Part shown: one piece after another, positions 49,752-59,299 of the stretch
Numbering within the stretch: the stretch's first letter is position 1
Layout of the letters: each line of letters starts with the position of its first letter
DNA from: Serinibacter salmoneus
GTDB lineage: Bacteria > Actinomycetota > Actinomycetes > Actinomycetales > Beutenbergiaceae
NCBI RefSeq assembly: GCF_002563925.1
Contig: NZ_PDJD01000001.1
Span: 1,370,973-1,434,972, forward strand
Direction of reading: 5' to 3'
Length of the DNA stretch: 64,000 nt
Made by a program: the position numbers and the translations under genes
Notes under the pieces: generated by a model
What the model was told of the DNA's origin: nothing
The model's database searches: none
What the model saw: the letters and a program-made list of their open reading frames with translations, nothing else

Positions 49752-51136
49752 GGCCGTCCTTTCGATGCGTCGTCGTCCATTCTCGCCCGCGCATCGATCC
49801 GGTACCGCCACAGCGGCAGCAGGCTCGCGGCGGTGAGCACGGCGGGCAGCAGGGAGAAACTCAGGGCGATACCGACGACGGCGGGGGCCGGTTGCGTGAC
49901 GGTGACGCCACCAGAGGTCTCCACATAGCCCGTCATCGTGAGCACCACCGTCAGCGCGGCGGCGCCCAGGGCCATCCCGGTGGTCTCCACCGCCGTCCAG
50001 ACCCCGCCGAAGACCCCGGCGACGTCCTCACCGTGGCGAGCGGCGTCGTCGCCGATCACGTCCGGGAGCATCGCCATCGGCATGGCCTGCATGCCGGCAT
50101 AGGCGCCCCCGGCCAGCGCCACCGGGAGGTACATCCAGGCTCCCGGCGCGAACGCGCTCGCCACCAGGGCCAGGGTGCCGATGGTGAACAGCAGGCTCGC
50201 CCACGTGAAGGAGCGCTTCTTCCCGATCCGGTACGCCAGGCGCCCCCACAGCGGCGCGAGGGCGATCGCGGGGGCGATCAACGCCGCGAACAGCAGCGAG
50301 AGCGCGAGCTCGGACTCCATCACCCACACGGCCACGTAGTTGGCGCCGGCGAGCATGGCTCCCGTGGCCACGGCCTGCAGCGCGAAGGCGAGCAGCAGCA
50401 CCCGGAACGCCGCGCTGCGGCGCAGCACCCGCAGCCCGGCGCGGTAGGCGGCCATGGCACCGGAGGCTCCCGCGGCGCGGACCCCGCCCGCCGCCCCCGG
50501 GGGCATCCGGGGTGCAACGCGCGTGGAGATCAGCAGTCCGGCGCCGATCGTCAGCCCCGCCACAGCCGCCATCAGCAGGTACCCCGTGTACTCCGTGCCG
50601 ACGTCCCGCAGCAGGGGACCCAGCCCGCCGAAGGCGAGGATCGCCAGGCTCAGCACGGCCACCCGCCAGCCCAGCAGCCTGGAGCGCTCGTCGTAGTCGC
50701 CGGTGAGCTCGGCGGGTAGCGCGATGTAGGGCACCTGGAACAGCGAGAAGGCCGTGGAGGCGGCCAGGTAGGCCACACCCACCCACAGCGCGGCGAGTGC
50801 CGCCCCCGTGCCCGGTGGCACCGCGAACGTCGCGACGAACAGCACCGGGAGGGCGAGCGCGCCGACCACCATCGCCCGGGCCCGGGTGCCGCAGCGCACC
50901 AGGGCCGCGTCGCTGTGGGCGCCGATCACGGGGTCGATGAGCACGTCCCACACCCGCACCAGGGTCACGATCAGGCCCGCCACCCAGGCGGCCACCGCGA
51001 GGGTGTCGGTGCGGTAGAAGATCAGCACCAGGCCGGGCAGCGTCGCGAACCCTCCGGTCCCCACCGAGCCCAGGGCATAGCGCCGCACGACGGCGCGGGG
51101 CAGCCGCGGCTCGGGGACGACCGGTTCCTGCACCAT
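49748..51136 (-). CDS. MFS_2 / GPH-type cation symporter
   Basis: 462 residues, twelve membrane helices. The GPH signature region is visible in VRVWDVLIDPVIGAHSDAALVRCGTRARAM (Asp-Pro in helix 2, then the basic loop), FSLFQVPYIALPAELTGDYDERSRLLGWR, and the later APLWGRLAYRIGKKRSFTW and MQAMPMAMLPDVIGDD. This family includes melibiose/glucuronide-type sugar symporters and the MFSD2 lysolipid transporters. Being fused by overlap to an S1P-lyase-like gene and cls, a lipid or amine substrate is possible, but unproven. Confidence 0.85.
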   Translation of the reverse strand: MVQEPVVPEPRLPRAVVRRYALGSVGTGGFATLPGLVLIFYRTDTLAVAAWVAGLIVTLVRVWDVLIDPVIGAHSDAALVRCGTRARAMVVGALALPVLFVATFAVPPGTGAALAALWVGVAYLAASTAFSLFQVPYIALPAELTGDYDERSRLLGWRVAVLSLAILAFGGLGPLLRDVGTEYTGYLLMAAVAGLTIGAGLLISTRVAPRMPPGAAGGVRAAGASGAMAAYRAGLRVLRRSAAFRVLLLAFALQAVATGAMLAGANYVAVWVMESELALSLLFAALIAPAIALAPLWGRLAYRIGKKRSFTWASLLFTIGTLALVASAFAPGAWMYLPVALAGGAYAGMQAMPMAMLPDVIGDDAARHGEDVAGVFGGVWTAVETTGMALGAAALTVVLTMTGYVETSGGVTVTQPAPAVVGIALSFSLLPAVLTAASLLPLWRYRIDARARMDDDASKGRP

Positions 51137-51210
51137 CCGAACGCTACGTCATCGCCTCGCCATCGGCGCGCTACGCGCCGGTCATCTCCCGGTCAAACGC
51201 GCGTCCCTGC

Positions 51211-52260
51211 TCACGCGAGCAGTTCCTCGGCGAGCAGCCGCAGGGTCTCCTCCCGCGCCGGGACCCGGTCCAGCGGATCGGCCTCGAACGCCCCCGCGGC
51301 CGGGGAGATCATCACCTCGTCCACACCGTGCCGCCGCGCCATCGCCCGCAGCTGCTCGGCCGCCTCCTGCGGGGTGCCGACCACCGCGGCACCCGAGGTC
51401 GCCGCCACGAGCTCGGCCTGCGCCGTCGTCAGCGCGATGGCCTCGGCCTCCTCGACCGTGAGTTGCGGCCGCAGCGGCGCCCCGGTGCGCAGGAACGCCA
51501 TCTGCACCGCCTGCGGTCGCGCCAGCCGGCGCGCCGTGGCGGCGTCCCGCGCCGCCACCACGTTGACCGGCAGGATCGTCACCGGCTCGGGGTAAGCGTC
51601 CGAGGGCTGGTAGTTCTCGCGGTAGGTCGCCAGCGCGCGCTCCAGCCCGGGCATCCCGAAGTGATTCGCGAACACGTACGGCAGGCCGGTGCGGGCCGCG
51701 AGGTCGGCGGAGAACCCCGAGGACCCGAGCAGCCACACATCGGGGGCGGAGGTCGCCCGCGGCGTCGCCCGCACCTCATACGGCCGCCCGGCCAGGGAGA
51801 GCGAGACCGGCTCCCCCACGCCCGTGCGGCCCCGCCCGAGCAGTTCACGCAGCAACTCGACGTCCTGCTCGAAGCGCTCCGCGGCATCCGCGCCGCCGCC
51901 GCGCATGAGGTAACTCGTGACCGGATCGGATCCGGGTGCCCGGCCCAGGCCCAGGTCGATCCTGCCGGGGAACATGGCCTCCAGGAGCGCGAACTGCTCG
52001 GCGACCGCGAGCGGGGTGTGGTTGGGCAGCATCACTCCCCCGGAGCCGAACCGGATCCGTGAGGTGCCCTGGGCGAGGAACGGGATGAGCACGCCGGGCA
52101 CCGAGGAGGCCACGGCCGGCATGTTGTGGTGCTCGGCCACCCAGTACCGGGTGTAGCCGAGGGCGTCGGCGAGCCGCGCCTGGGAGGCGCTGGCGGCGAG
52201 CGAGAGCGCGGAGGTCTGGGCGGTGCGGGTGGGGATGAGGTCGAGGACGCTGAGCTTCAC
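51211..52260 (-). CDS. LLM class flavin-dependent oxidoreductase (MsnO8-like)
   Basis: 349 residues, bacterial luciferase-like TIM barrel. KLSVLDLIPTRTAQTSALSL and RYWVAEHHNMPAVASSVPGVL are the family N-terminus; IRFGSGGVMLPNHTPLAVAEQFALLEAMFPGRIDLGLGRAPGSDP is the FMN/substrate region and VWLLGSSGFSADLAA another. Uses FMNH2 or F420; the substrate is unknown. Same strand and 74 bp upstream of the MFS_2 gene, so possibly the first gene of that unit. GTG start at 52260, divergent from the Lpd-like gene. Confidence 0.9.
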   Translation of the reverse strand: MKLSVLDLIPTRTAQTSALSLAASASQARLADALGYTRYWVAEHHNMPAVASSVPGVLIPFLAQGTSRIRFGSGGVMLPNHTPLAVAEQFALLEAMFPGRIDLGLGRAPGSDPVTSYLMRGGGADAAERFEQDVELLRELLGRGRTGVGEPVSLSLAGRPYEVRATPRATSAPDVWLLGSSGFSADLAARTGLPYVFANHFGMPGLERALATYRENYQPSDAYPEPVTILPVNVVAARDAATARRLARPQAVQMAFLRTGAPLRPQLTVEEAEAIALTTAQAELVAATSGAAVVGTPQEAAEQLRAMARRHGVDEVMISPAAGAFEADPLDRVPAREETLRLLAEELLA

Positions 52261-52326
52261 CCCTGGTACAACGCCGTCAGGCCCCCGGTGTTCCCTCACC
52301 CGATGGCGCCCGCGCTCCCGCGCATC

Positions 52327-52332
52327 TAGCCT
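52327..52332 (+). promoter_or_regulatory. -10 hexamer TAGCCT before the Lpd-like gene
   Basis: TAGCCT, 6 nt, then ATG at 52339; supports this start over GTG 52336. Confidence 0.45.
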
Positions 52333-52338
52333 CGGGTG

Positions 52339-53769
52339 ATGAACACCTATGACGTCATCGTGATCGGGGCCGGCCCCGTCGGGGAGAACGCGGCCGACCG
52401 CGCCGTCCAGGGCGGACTGAGCGCCGTCATCGTGGAGGCCGAACTGGTGGGCGGCGAGTGCTCCTACTGGGCGTGCATGCCCACCAAGGCCCTGCTGCGC
52501 CCCGGGCACGCCCTCGCGGCGGCCCGGGCGGTCCCCGGCGCCCGGGAGGTCACCGCCGAGCGGATCGACGCCGCGGCGAGCCTGGCCTACCGGGACTCCT
52601 TCGCCTCGCACTGGAAGGACGACGGTCAGGTCTCCTGGCTGTCCGGCGCCGGTATCGACCTGGTGCGCGGTCGTGGCCGGCTGGCCGGGGAACGCACGGT
52701 CGAGGTGGTGCGCGACGGCGAGGATCCGCTGGTGCTCACCGCTCGCCACGCGGTGGTGCTCGCCACCGGCAGCCGCCCCACGATCCCGCCCGTCCCGGGC
52801 CTGGCCGAGGCCTCGCCGTGGACCAACCGGGAGGCGATCTCGGCCGAGAGCGTGCCCGAGCGCGTGCTGATCATCGGCGGCGGCGTGGTCGGCAGCGAGT
52901 TCGCGACGGCGTTCACGGACCTGGGCAGCCGGGTCACGATGCTCGTGCGCGGTGAGCGGCTGCTGGAACGCAACGAACCGTTCGCGGGCGAGGCCGTGGC
53001 GGCCTCCCTGCGCGAGATGGGCGCGGACGTGCGCCTGGGCACGAGCGCCGAGCGGGTGGAGCGCGGGCAGGACGGCGTGGTCCGTGCCACGCTCGGCTCG
53101 GGCGAGGTCATCGAGGCCGACGAGGTCGTCGTGGCCACCGGGCGCCGCCCCGCCCCGCCCGAGGGCGCACCCGAGCGGGTGCAGGTGGACGAGGCGATGC
53201 GGGTGCTCGACGACGACGGCGCGCCGCTGGGGTGGCTGTGGGCCGTGGGCGACGTGAACGGGAGGGCGCTGCTGACCCACCAGGGCAAGTACCAGGCGCG
53301 CGCCGCGGGAGACGCGATCGCGGCGATCGCCTCCGGCCGCGCCCTGGACGACGCCCCGTGGGGGGCCCACGTCGCCACCGCCGACCATGACGCCGTGCCG
53401 CAGGTCACCTTCACCCGACCCGAGGTGGCCTCGGTCGGGCTGAGCGCCGCGCAGGCCACCGAGCGGTTCGGCGAGCAGCGCGTGAAGGCCGTCGACTACA
53501 ACCTGGGCTGGGTCGCCGGAGCCGCGGTCTTCGCGCAGGGCTACACCGGCCAGGCCCGCCTGGTGGTGGACACCGAGCGGTCGGTGGTGCTCGGCGCCAC
53601 GTTCGTGGGCGCGGACGTGGGCGAACTCGTGCAGGCCGCCACCATGGCGGTGGTGGGCGAGATCCCCGTGCACCGGTTGTGGCACGCGGTCCCCGCCTAC
53701 CCCACGATCAGCGAGATCTGGCTGCGCCTGCTGGAGGAGCTCGGCCGGGACAGCGCGCTCACGCGCTGA
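52339..53769 (+). CDS. Dihydrolipoamide dehydrogenase-like flavoprotein disulfide reductase
   Basis: 476 residues. FAD site VIVIGAGPVGENAADRA; redox pair C41/C46 in GGECSYWACMPTKALLRP (canonical GGTCxxxGC); NAD(P) site VLIIGGGVVGSEFATAF; second FAD motif LWAVGDVNGRALLTHQGKYQAR. At the C-terminus the interface reads AYPTISE where Lpd has AHPTxHE: the catalytic His is replaced by Tyr while the Glu is kept. No 2-oxoacid dehydrogenase subunits are adjacent, so the partner disulfide is unknown. Confidence 0.88.
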   Translation: MNTYDVIVIGAGPVGENAADRAVQGGLSAVIVEAELVGGECSYWACMPTKALLRPGHALAAARAVPGAREVTAERIDAAASLAYRDSFASHWKDDGQVSWLSGAGIDLVRGRGRLAGERTVEVVRDGEDPLVLTARHAVVLATGSRPTIPPVPGLAEASPWTNREAISAESVPERVLIIGGGVVGSEFATAFTDLGSRVTMLVRGERLLERNEPFAGEAVAASLREMGADVRLGTSAERVERGQDGVVRATLGSGEVIEADEVVVATGRRPAPPEGAPERVQVDEAMRVLDDDGAPLGWLWAVGDVNGRALLTHQGKYQARAAGDAIAAIASGRALDDAPWGAHVATADHDAVPQVTFTRPEVASVGLSAAQATERFGEQRVKAVDYNLGWVAGAAVFAQGYTGQARLVVDTERSVVLGATFVGADVGELVQAATMAVVGEIPVHRLWHAVPAYPTISEIWLRLLEELGRDSALTR

Positions 53770-53787
53770 GAGGGGCGGGTGCGGGCC

Positions 53788-55341
53788 TCAGCGGCGGTTC
53801 TTGCGCTTCTCCCGCACCCGCATGCTGATCTCGATCGGCGTGCCGACGAACCCGAACTCCTCGCGCAACCGGCGCTCGATGAACCGGCGGTAGCCGTGCT
53901 CGAGGAACCCGGTGGCGAACAGCACGAATCGGGGCGGCCGGGTGTCGGCCTGGGTCCCGAACAGGATCCGCGGCTGCTTGCCGCCTCGCACCGGGTGCGG
54001 GTGCGCGGCGGCAAGCTCGCCGAGGAAGGAGTTCAACCGGCCCGTGGGGATGCGGGTCTCCCACCCCTCCAGCGCGGCGTCCAGGTGCTTGGCGAGCCGG
54101 TCCACGTGCCAGCGGGTGCGCGCGGAGATGTTCACCCGCGGCGCCCAGGTGATCTGGACGAGTTCGCGTTCGATCTCCCGCTCCAGGAACGGGCGGCGGT
54201 CCTCGTCCACGAGGTCCCATTTGTTGTAGGCGATCACCAGCGCGCGGCCGGCGTCCACCGCCATCTGCACCACCCGGATGTCCTGCTCGGTCATCGGGGT
54301 GCTGGCGTCGATGAGCACCACCGCCACCTCGGCCTTCTCGATCGCGGCCTGGGTGCGCAATGAGGCGTAGAAGTCCGCGCCCTGGGTCTGATTGACCCGG
54401 CGCCGGATCCCGGCGGTGTCGACGAACACCCACGGCTGCCCGCCCACGTCCACCAGTTCGTCCACGGGGTCGCGGGTGGTGCCGGCCACGTCGTCGACCA
54501 CCACGCGCTGCTGACCCAGGATCGAGTTCAGCAGCGAGGACTTCCCGACGTTCGGACGGCCCACCAGCGCCACCCGGCGCGGTCCGCCGGCCGGCAGTTG
54601 GCCGCCGACCGCGGTCACGTCGGGCAGCAGCAGCATCGCGGCGTCCAGCAGGTCACCACTGCCCCGCCCGTGCAGGGCGGAGACCGGGTAGGGCTGCCCC
54701 AGGCCGAGGCCCCACAGGGTGGCGGCGTCCGCCTCGTCCCGATGGGAGTCGACCTTGTTGGCCACGAGCAGCGCGGGCTTGCCCGAACGGCGCAGCACCC
54801 GCACCACGTGCTCGTCGGTGCTGGTGGGACCCACGGTGGCATCCACGACGAACATCACCGCATCCGCCAGCGAGATCGCGATCTCCGCCTGCTGCGCCAC
54901 CCTGCCGTCCAGGCCGCGGGCGTCGTGCTCCCAGCCCCCGGTGTCCACGAGGATGAAGGGGCGGCCGGCCCATTCGGCGCGGTAGCGCACCCGGTCCCGG
55001 GTGACACCCGGGGTGTCCTGCACCACGGCCTCGCGGCGCCCGAGGATGCGGTTGACGAGCGTGGACTTACCCACGTTCGGCCGGCCGACGACGGCGAGCA
55101 CCGGGAGCGAGGAGTCGGGCACCTCATCGGGGTCCAGTTCGCGCACCCCGGACAGGACGGCCTGGTCCTCCTCGCCGAGCTCGTAGGCCTCGAGGCCCGC
55201 GCGCATGACCTCGCTCGCCCTCAGGTCCTCCTCGGACTCGGTCAGGCGGTCGGCGAGGCTCACGCCGTCGAGCGTGGACTCGTGTTCGTCCGGGTGCTCG
55301 TCGGTGATCGGGGCGCCGTCGGGGTGTTCTGACTCACTCAC
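53788..55341 (-). CDS. der: GTPase Der (EngA), ribosome assembly
   Basis: 517 residues. Tandem GTPase domains: G1 GRPNVGKST with DTGGWE and NKVD in the first, G1 GRPNVGKSS with DTAGIRRR and NKWD in the second, then the KH-like domain ([42 protein letters not shown]). The first 80 residues are an acidic, disordered-looking extension before the first G domain. Required for 50S maturation. GTG start; GACAAT lies 6 nt upstream. Follows plsC and cmk in the usual actinobacterial order. Confidence 0.97.
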   Translation of the reverse strand: MSESEHPDGAPITDEHPDEHESTLDGVSLADRLTESEEDLRASEVMRAGLEAYELGEEDQAVLSGVRELDPDEVPDSSLPVLAVVGRPNVGKSTLVNRILGRREAVVQDTPGVTRDRVRYRAEWAGRPFILVDTGGWEHDARGLDGRVAQQAEIAISLADAVMFVVDATVGPTSTDEHVVRVLRRSGKPALLVANKVDSHRDEADAATLWGLGLGQPYPVSALHGRGSGDLLDAAMLLLPDVTAVGGQLPAGGPRRVALVGRPNVGKSSLLNSILGQQRVVVDDVAGTTRDPVDELVDVGGQPWVFVDTAGIRRRVNQTQGADFYASLRTQAAIEKAEVAVVLIDASTPMTEQDIRVVQMAVDAGRALVIAYNKWDLVDEDRRPFLEREIERELVQITWAPRVNISARTRWHVDRLAKHLDAALEGWETRIPTGRLNSFLGELAAAHPHPVRGGKQPRILFGTQADTRPPRFVLFATGFLEHGYRRFIERRLREEFGFVGTPIEISMRVREKRKNRR

Positions 55342-55371
55342 CCCGCCATTGTCCCAGGTCCTCGGGGCGCC

Positions 55372-56082
55372 TCACACCGCGGGCGGTGGCGCCTCGGCAG
55401 CATCCGCCGGCAGCCGCATCCCGGTGCGGGCCTGGGCATCGGCCAGCAACTCCACCATGGCGGCCCGCAGCGTGGCCATCGTCTGGGCCACCGACCGGCG
55501 CGAGGAATCCGGCGGGGCGGGGATCGCGGGCCCGAACTCCACGTGCAGGCGGGAGCGGGGCCGGGGCACGTGGCCGCGGGGCGTGCCGTCCGGCCGGGTA
55601 CCCAGCACCGCGCACGGCACGATCGGGCTCCCGGTGTGGGCGGCGAGCCACGCGATGCCCGCGCGGGCGGAGGCGACGTCGCCGCGGCCGCGGGTGCCCT
55701 CCGGGAAGACCCCCACCACGCGGTCCTCCTCCAGGAGCGCCTGCGCGGTCACGAGCGCCGGGTGCCCCTGGCTGCGGTCCACCGGGATCTGCCCCGAGAG
55801 CTCCATGAGGAACCCGAGCCGGGAGGTGAAGAACTCCTCCTTCACGAGGAAGTGCGAACCCCGGGGCAGGGCGCCGTGGACCACGGGTCCGTCCACGATG
55901 CCGGTGTGATTGGGGGCGATCAGCACCCGTCCGCTCGCCGGGATGTGCTCCGCACCCACCACACGGGTGTTCCACCAGACGTGGTCCAGGAACGCCCCGA
56001 CGTGACGCGACCAGCGCGGTCCCCACCGCCGGATGTCGCCCGGGGTGACGTCGCGGCCGTAGTGCCGCTGTGCCCTACTCAC
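55372..56082 (-). CDS. 1-acyl-sn-glycerol-3-phosphate acyltransferase-like (PlsC)
   Basis: 236 residues. Acyltransferase motif I with HX4D in IAPNHTGIVDGP; SHFLVKEEFF and GQIPVDRSQGHP; motif III VVGVFPEGTRGRGDV; motif IV PIVPCAVLGT. Acylates lysophosphatidate or a related lysolipid at the membrane. The start is GTG at 56082, overlapping the end of cmk by 8 bp. Sits between cmk and der, a common actinobacterial insertion. Confidence 0.9.
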   Translation of the reverse strand: MSRAQRHYGRDVTPGDIRRWGPRWSRHVGAFLDHVWWNTRVVGAEHIPASGRVLIAPNHTGIVDGPVVHGALPRGSHFLVKEEFFTSRLGFLMELSGQIPVDRSQGHPALVTAQALLEEDRVVGVFPEGTRGRGDVASARAGIAWLAAHTGSPIVPCAVLGTRPDGTPRGHVPRPRSRLHVEFGPAIPAPPDSSRRSVAQTMATLRAAMVELLADAQARTGMRLPADAAEAPPPAV

Positions 56083-56785
56083 GGCGCAGCCGCTCGAGGC
56101 CCGCGGTGACCAGCGCCGTGGCGGCCTCGAGGGTCTCGGCAAGGCTCAGGGTGGAGGAGTCCAGCGGGGTGACGCCCTCGGCCGGCGTGAGGAACTGCGA
56201 GACCGTGGAGTCCCGCTGGTCCCGGGTGACCACCAGGGCGCGCGTGGCCTCCAGCGCCTCGGCGTCGTCGCGGCCTAGGGTCTCCAACGCCCGGCGGCGC
56301 AGCCGGGCCTCCTCCCCCGCCACCAGCAGGATGCGCACGTCGGCATCCGGCGCCACCACCGTGGTGATGTCCCGCCCCTCGGCGAGGATGCCGTGACCGC
56401 CGCTGTACCCCCCGGTGCGCTCGGCCTCGATGATGGCGCGCTGACGCCGCTTCAGCTCGGCGCGCACCCCGAGGTTGGTGGCGACCTCGGTGACCGCCGT
56501 CGTGATCCGGTCGGTGCGGATCTCGGTGGTGATGTCGTGCTCACGCACCCACACCCGGGCATCGTCGGGGTCCAGGCCCATCGTGATGTCGAGGTCGCGG
56601 GCGTGACGTTCGGTGGCGGCGTGGTCGCTCAGGTCCACGCCGTCGGCCAGGCATCCCCACGCCACGGCGCGGAACATCGCGCCGGTGTCCAGGCAGGCCA
56701 GGTGGAAGGTGGTCGCGAGGTGCCGCCCGACCGTGGACTTCCCCGACCCGGAGGGACCGTCGAGCGCGACGACGACGCCGCTCAT
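56075..56785 (-). CDS. cmk: Cytidylate kinase
   Basis: Phosphorylates CMP and dCMP. 236 residues. P-loop VALDGPSGSGKSTVGRHLA, the substrate region LDTGAMFRAVAW, ILAEGRDITTVVAPDAD and the lid VTRDQRDSTVSQ. ATG overlaps the tyrA stop (ATGA). Confidence 0.96.
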   Translation of the reverse strand: MSGVVVALDGPSGSGKSTVGRHLATTFHLACLDTGAMFRAVAWGCLADGVDLSDHAATERHARDLDITMGLDPDDARVWVREHDITTEIRTDRITTAVTEVATNLGVRAELKRRQRAIIEAERTGGYSGGHGILAEGRDITTVVAPDADVRILLVAGEEARLRRRALETLGRDDAEALEATRALVVTRDQRDSTVSQFLTPAEGVTPLDSSTLSLAETLEAATALVTAGLERLRRE

Positions 56786-57942
56786 GCGACCACCACACGC
56801 CAGCCGCGGGCGGTGAGGCCCTCCTCGAGCGCCGTGGCGGCGTCGGGCATCACCGACAGCATCGCCAGGCCGACCCGCTGACGCGGGGCGTGTTCCATCT
56901 CGAAGTCCTCGATGTTCACGTCCAACTCTCCAACCTGGGCGAACAGCCGCCCGAGTGCTCCCGGTTCGTCCGGCACCAACACGGTGACCTCGGCGTAGGT
57001 ACGCCGCACGCCGCCGTGCTTGCCGGGGATGCGCGCGACGCCGTCATTGCCTCGCCGCACCACCGCACTGGCCGCGGCCATCGCGCCCGGGGTGAGGGGA
57101 CCCTCGGCGGCCGCGCGCTCCAGCGCCGCCACCAGGGTATCGATCTCCTCGCGCACCCGGGCCAGCCTGGCCGCGACCGCACCGGCGTTGCCGACCAGGA
57201 TCGCCGACCACAGCCGCGGATCACTGGCAGCGATCCTGGTGACGTCCCGCAGGCCCTGCCCGGCCAGGCCGAGCGCCTCGGTGGGGGTGTCGGTCAGCAA
57301 CGAGGCCGTCAGGGAGGCCACCACCTGAGGCACGTGCGAGACGACCGCCACGGCTTCGTCGTGCTCGCCGGCGGCCATCCGCACCGGGATCCCTCCGACG
57401 TCGACCGCGAGAGTGCGCACGGCGAGCTCGGCCGCGCTCGAGGAGTCCTCGTGCGGGGCGATCACCCACGGCCGGGAGGCGAACAGGTCCGGATCCGCCG
57501 CCGCGGCGCCGGAGCGCTCGCGGCCTGCCATCGGGTGGGAGCCCACGTAGCGGGCGAGGTCGCTCCCGATCAGGTCGCCCCGCTCGCGTTGCGCGCGCAA
57601 TTCGGCGAGCACCACGGCCTTCACGCTGGCCACGTCCGTGACCACGGCGCCCGGATGCGCCCGCAGCGCCTCGGCGACGGCATCGCTGGTCACATCCGGC
57701 GGGACCGCCACCACCACGAGGGCGGGTTCGGGCATCGCATCGGCGGTGGCGACGAGGTCGCCGGCCCCGAGGTCACGTGCGAGCGCGGAGGCCGCCGGCG
57801 AGGCGTCCGCGAGCTGCACGGGAACGCCGTGTCGCGCCAACGCCAGGCCCAGGCTCGCCCCGAGCAGTCCCGTGCCGATGACGCGAACCGGTCCCGCGGT
57901 GGCGATGGCGGCACCGTCGCGCAGTCCCGCTCCCGGGTTCAC
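56782..57942 (-). CDS. tyrA: Prephenate dehydrogenase with ACT domain
   Basis: Tyrosine synthesis. 386 residues. NAD site VRVIGTGLLGASLGLALARHG, catalytic His region YVGSHPMAGRERSG and the later VSHVPQVVAS; the C-terminal ACT domain (EVTVLVPDEPGALGRLFAQVGE, about residues 310-386) suggests feedback control by tyrosine. GTG start overlaps the rluB stop. Its insertion between rluB and cmk is common in Micrococcales. Confidence 0.94.
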   Translation of the reverse strand: MNPGAGLRDGAAIATAGPVRVIGTGLLGASLGLALARHGVPVQLADASPAASALARDLGAGDLVATADAMPEPALVVVAVPPDVTSDAVAEALRAHPGAVVTDVASVKAVVLAELRAQRERGDLIGSDLARYVGSHPMAGRERSGAAAADPDLFASRPWVIAPHEDSSSAAELAVRTLAVDVGGIPVRMAAGEHDEAVAVVSHVPQVVASLTASLLTDTPTEALGLAGQGLRDVTRIAASDPRLWSAILVGNAGAVAARLARVREEIDTLVAALERAAAEGPLTPGAMAAASAVVRRGNDGVARIPGKHGGVRRTYAEVTVLVPDEPGALGRLFAQVGELDVNIEDFEMEHAPRQRVGLAMLSVMPDAATALEEGLTARGWRVVVA

Positions 57943-58679
57943 AGGCCCACCTGCGCCATCAGCGTGCCGAGCTCTGTGCCGGCGACCACGCGCGTCTCCC
58001 CCTCGCGCAACGAGCCGAGTCGCACCGCGCCGACCTGGGTGCGCGTCAGTTGCGTGACGGGGTGCCCCACGGCCTCCAGCATCCGCCGCACGATGCGGTT
58101 GCGCCCGGAGTGCAGCGAGAGCTGCACCACGGAGGCGTTCGCCCGGGCCTCGAGCACCTTGAAGGTGTCCGCCCGGACCGCTCCGTCCTCCAGGTCGATC
58201 CCCGCCAGGAGCGCGCGACGCGCACCCGCGCCCACGCTGCCTCGCACCGTGGCGACGTAGGTCTTCGGGACCTCGTAGGAGGGGTGCGCGAGACGATGGG
58301 CGAGCTCGCCGTCGTTGGTCAGCAGCAGCAGTCCGGTGGTCTCGGCGTCCAACCGGCCCACGTGCACCAGGCGGGTGCCGGCGGACTCGACCCACGGTGC
58401 GAGGGTGGGGCGGCCGCGGTCGTCCGACATCGCCGAGAGCACCCCCGCGGGCTTGTTCAGCGCGAGCGTCAGGCTCGAGGCGTCCAACTGGACCCGCAGT
58501 CCGTCCACGTGCAGCGTGTCCACCGCGGGGTCCATCCGGCTGCCCAGCTGGTCGGTCACCTCGCCGTTCACCGAGACCCGCCCGTCCACGATCAGGTTCT
58601 CGCAGGCGCGGCGGGACCCGAATCCCGCGCCGGCCAGTACCTTCTGCAGGCGGATCCGTCCGCTCGTCTCCTCGCTCAC
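57939..58679 (-). CDS. rluB: 23S rRNA pseudouridine synthase (RluB/RsuA family)
   Basis: 246 residues. N-terminal S4 domain (IRLQKVLAGAGFGSRRACENLI) and the synthase domain with catalytic Asp in VHVGRLDAETTGLLLLTNDGEL; HSGRNRIVRRMLEAVGH is the RsuA-family end. Its start overlaps the scpB stop by 4 bp. Confidence 0.95.
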   Translation of the reverse strand: MSEETSGRIRLQKVLAGAGFGSRRACENLIVDGRVSVNGEVTDQLGSRMDPAVDTLHVDGLRVQLDASSLTLALNKPAGVLSAMSDDRGRPTLAPWVESAGTRLVHVGRLDAETTGLLLLTNDGELAHRLAHPSYEVPKTYVATVRGSVGAGARRALLAGIDLEDGAVRADTFKVLEARANASVVQLSLHSGRNRIVRRMLEAVGHPVTQLTRTQVGAVRLGSLREGETRVVAGTELGTLMAQVGL

Positions 58680-59299
58680 CGTAGGTCGCTCCCGTCCAGT
58701 TCGTCGATCTCGGGCAGGTAGGGCGCCAGCGGCGGGAGATCCCCGAGATCCGACAGCCCCATCCGCTCCAGGAAGTAGGTGGTGGTGCGGTACAACACGG
58801 CGCCGCCCTCGCCGTCGCGTCCCGCCTCCTCGATCAGTCCACGCCCCAGGAGTGTGCGCACCACGCCGTCCACGTTCACCCCACGCACGGCCGCGATCCT
58901 CCCCCGCGTGACGGGCTGCCGGTAGGCGATGACCGCGAGCGTCTCCAGGGACGCCTGCGTCAGCCGCGCCGTCTGTCCCTCCAGCACGAGGTGGCGCACG
59001 AACGCGGAGTAGGCGGGGGCGGAGTAGAGCCGCCAGGCGCCGTCGACCTCCCGCAGTTCGAAGCCGCGGGGCCGGGAGCCGTCCTCACCGCGGTACTGCG
59101 CGGCCAGCGAGAGCGCCAGGGTGTGCGCCTCGGCGTGGCTGGTGCCGAGCACCGCCGCGATCCGGGCGGTGCTGATGGGCTCGTCCACGACCGCGAGGAT
59201 CGCCTCGAGCACGGCGGCCTCACCGCCCGGCAACTCAGCGGGGTCGGGAAGATCGGCCGCGTCAGGGGTGGCCTGGTGTACCGGCTGCCGTTCAGTCAC
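58676..59299 (-). CDS. scpB: Segregation and condensation protein B
   Basis: 207 residues, two winged helices (AVLEAILAVVDEPISTARIAAVLG; LTQASLETLAVIAYRQPVTRGRIAAVRGVNVDGVVRTLL). Non-SMC subunit of the SMC-ScpAB condensin. Overlaps scpA by 8 bp. Confidence 0.96.
   Translation of the reverse strand: MTERQPVHQATPDAADLPDPAELPGGEAAVLEAILAVVDEPISTARIAAVLGTSHAEAHTLALSLAAQYRGEDGSRPRGFELREVDGAWRLYSAPAYSAFVRHLVLEGQTARLTQASLETLAVIAYRQPVTRGRIAAVRGVNVDGVVRTLLGRGLIEEAGRDGEGGAVLYRTTTYFLERMGLSDLGDLPPLAPYLPEIDELDGSDLR

Noticed and set aside
53764-53793. Inverted repeat CGCTGAG...CTCAGCG at the convergent junction of the Lpd-like gene and der
   Set aside because: Only 7 bp with a 16-nt loop; too weak to call a terminator in sequence this GC-rich.
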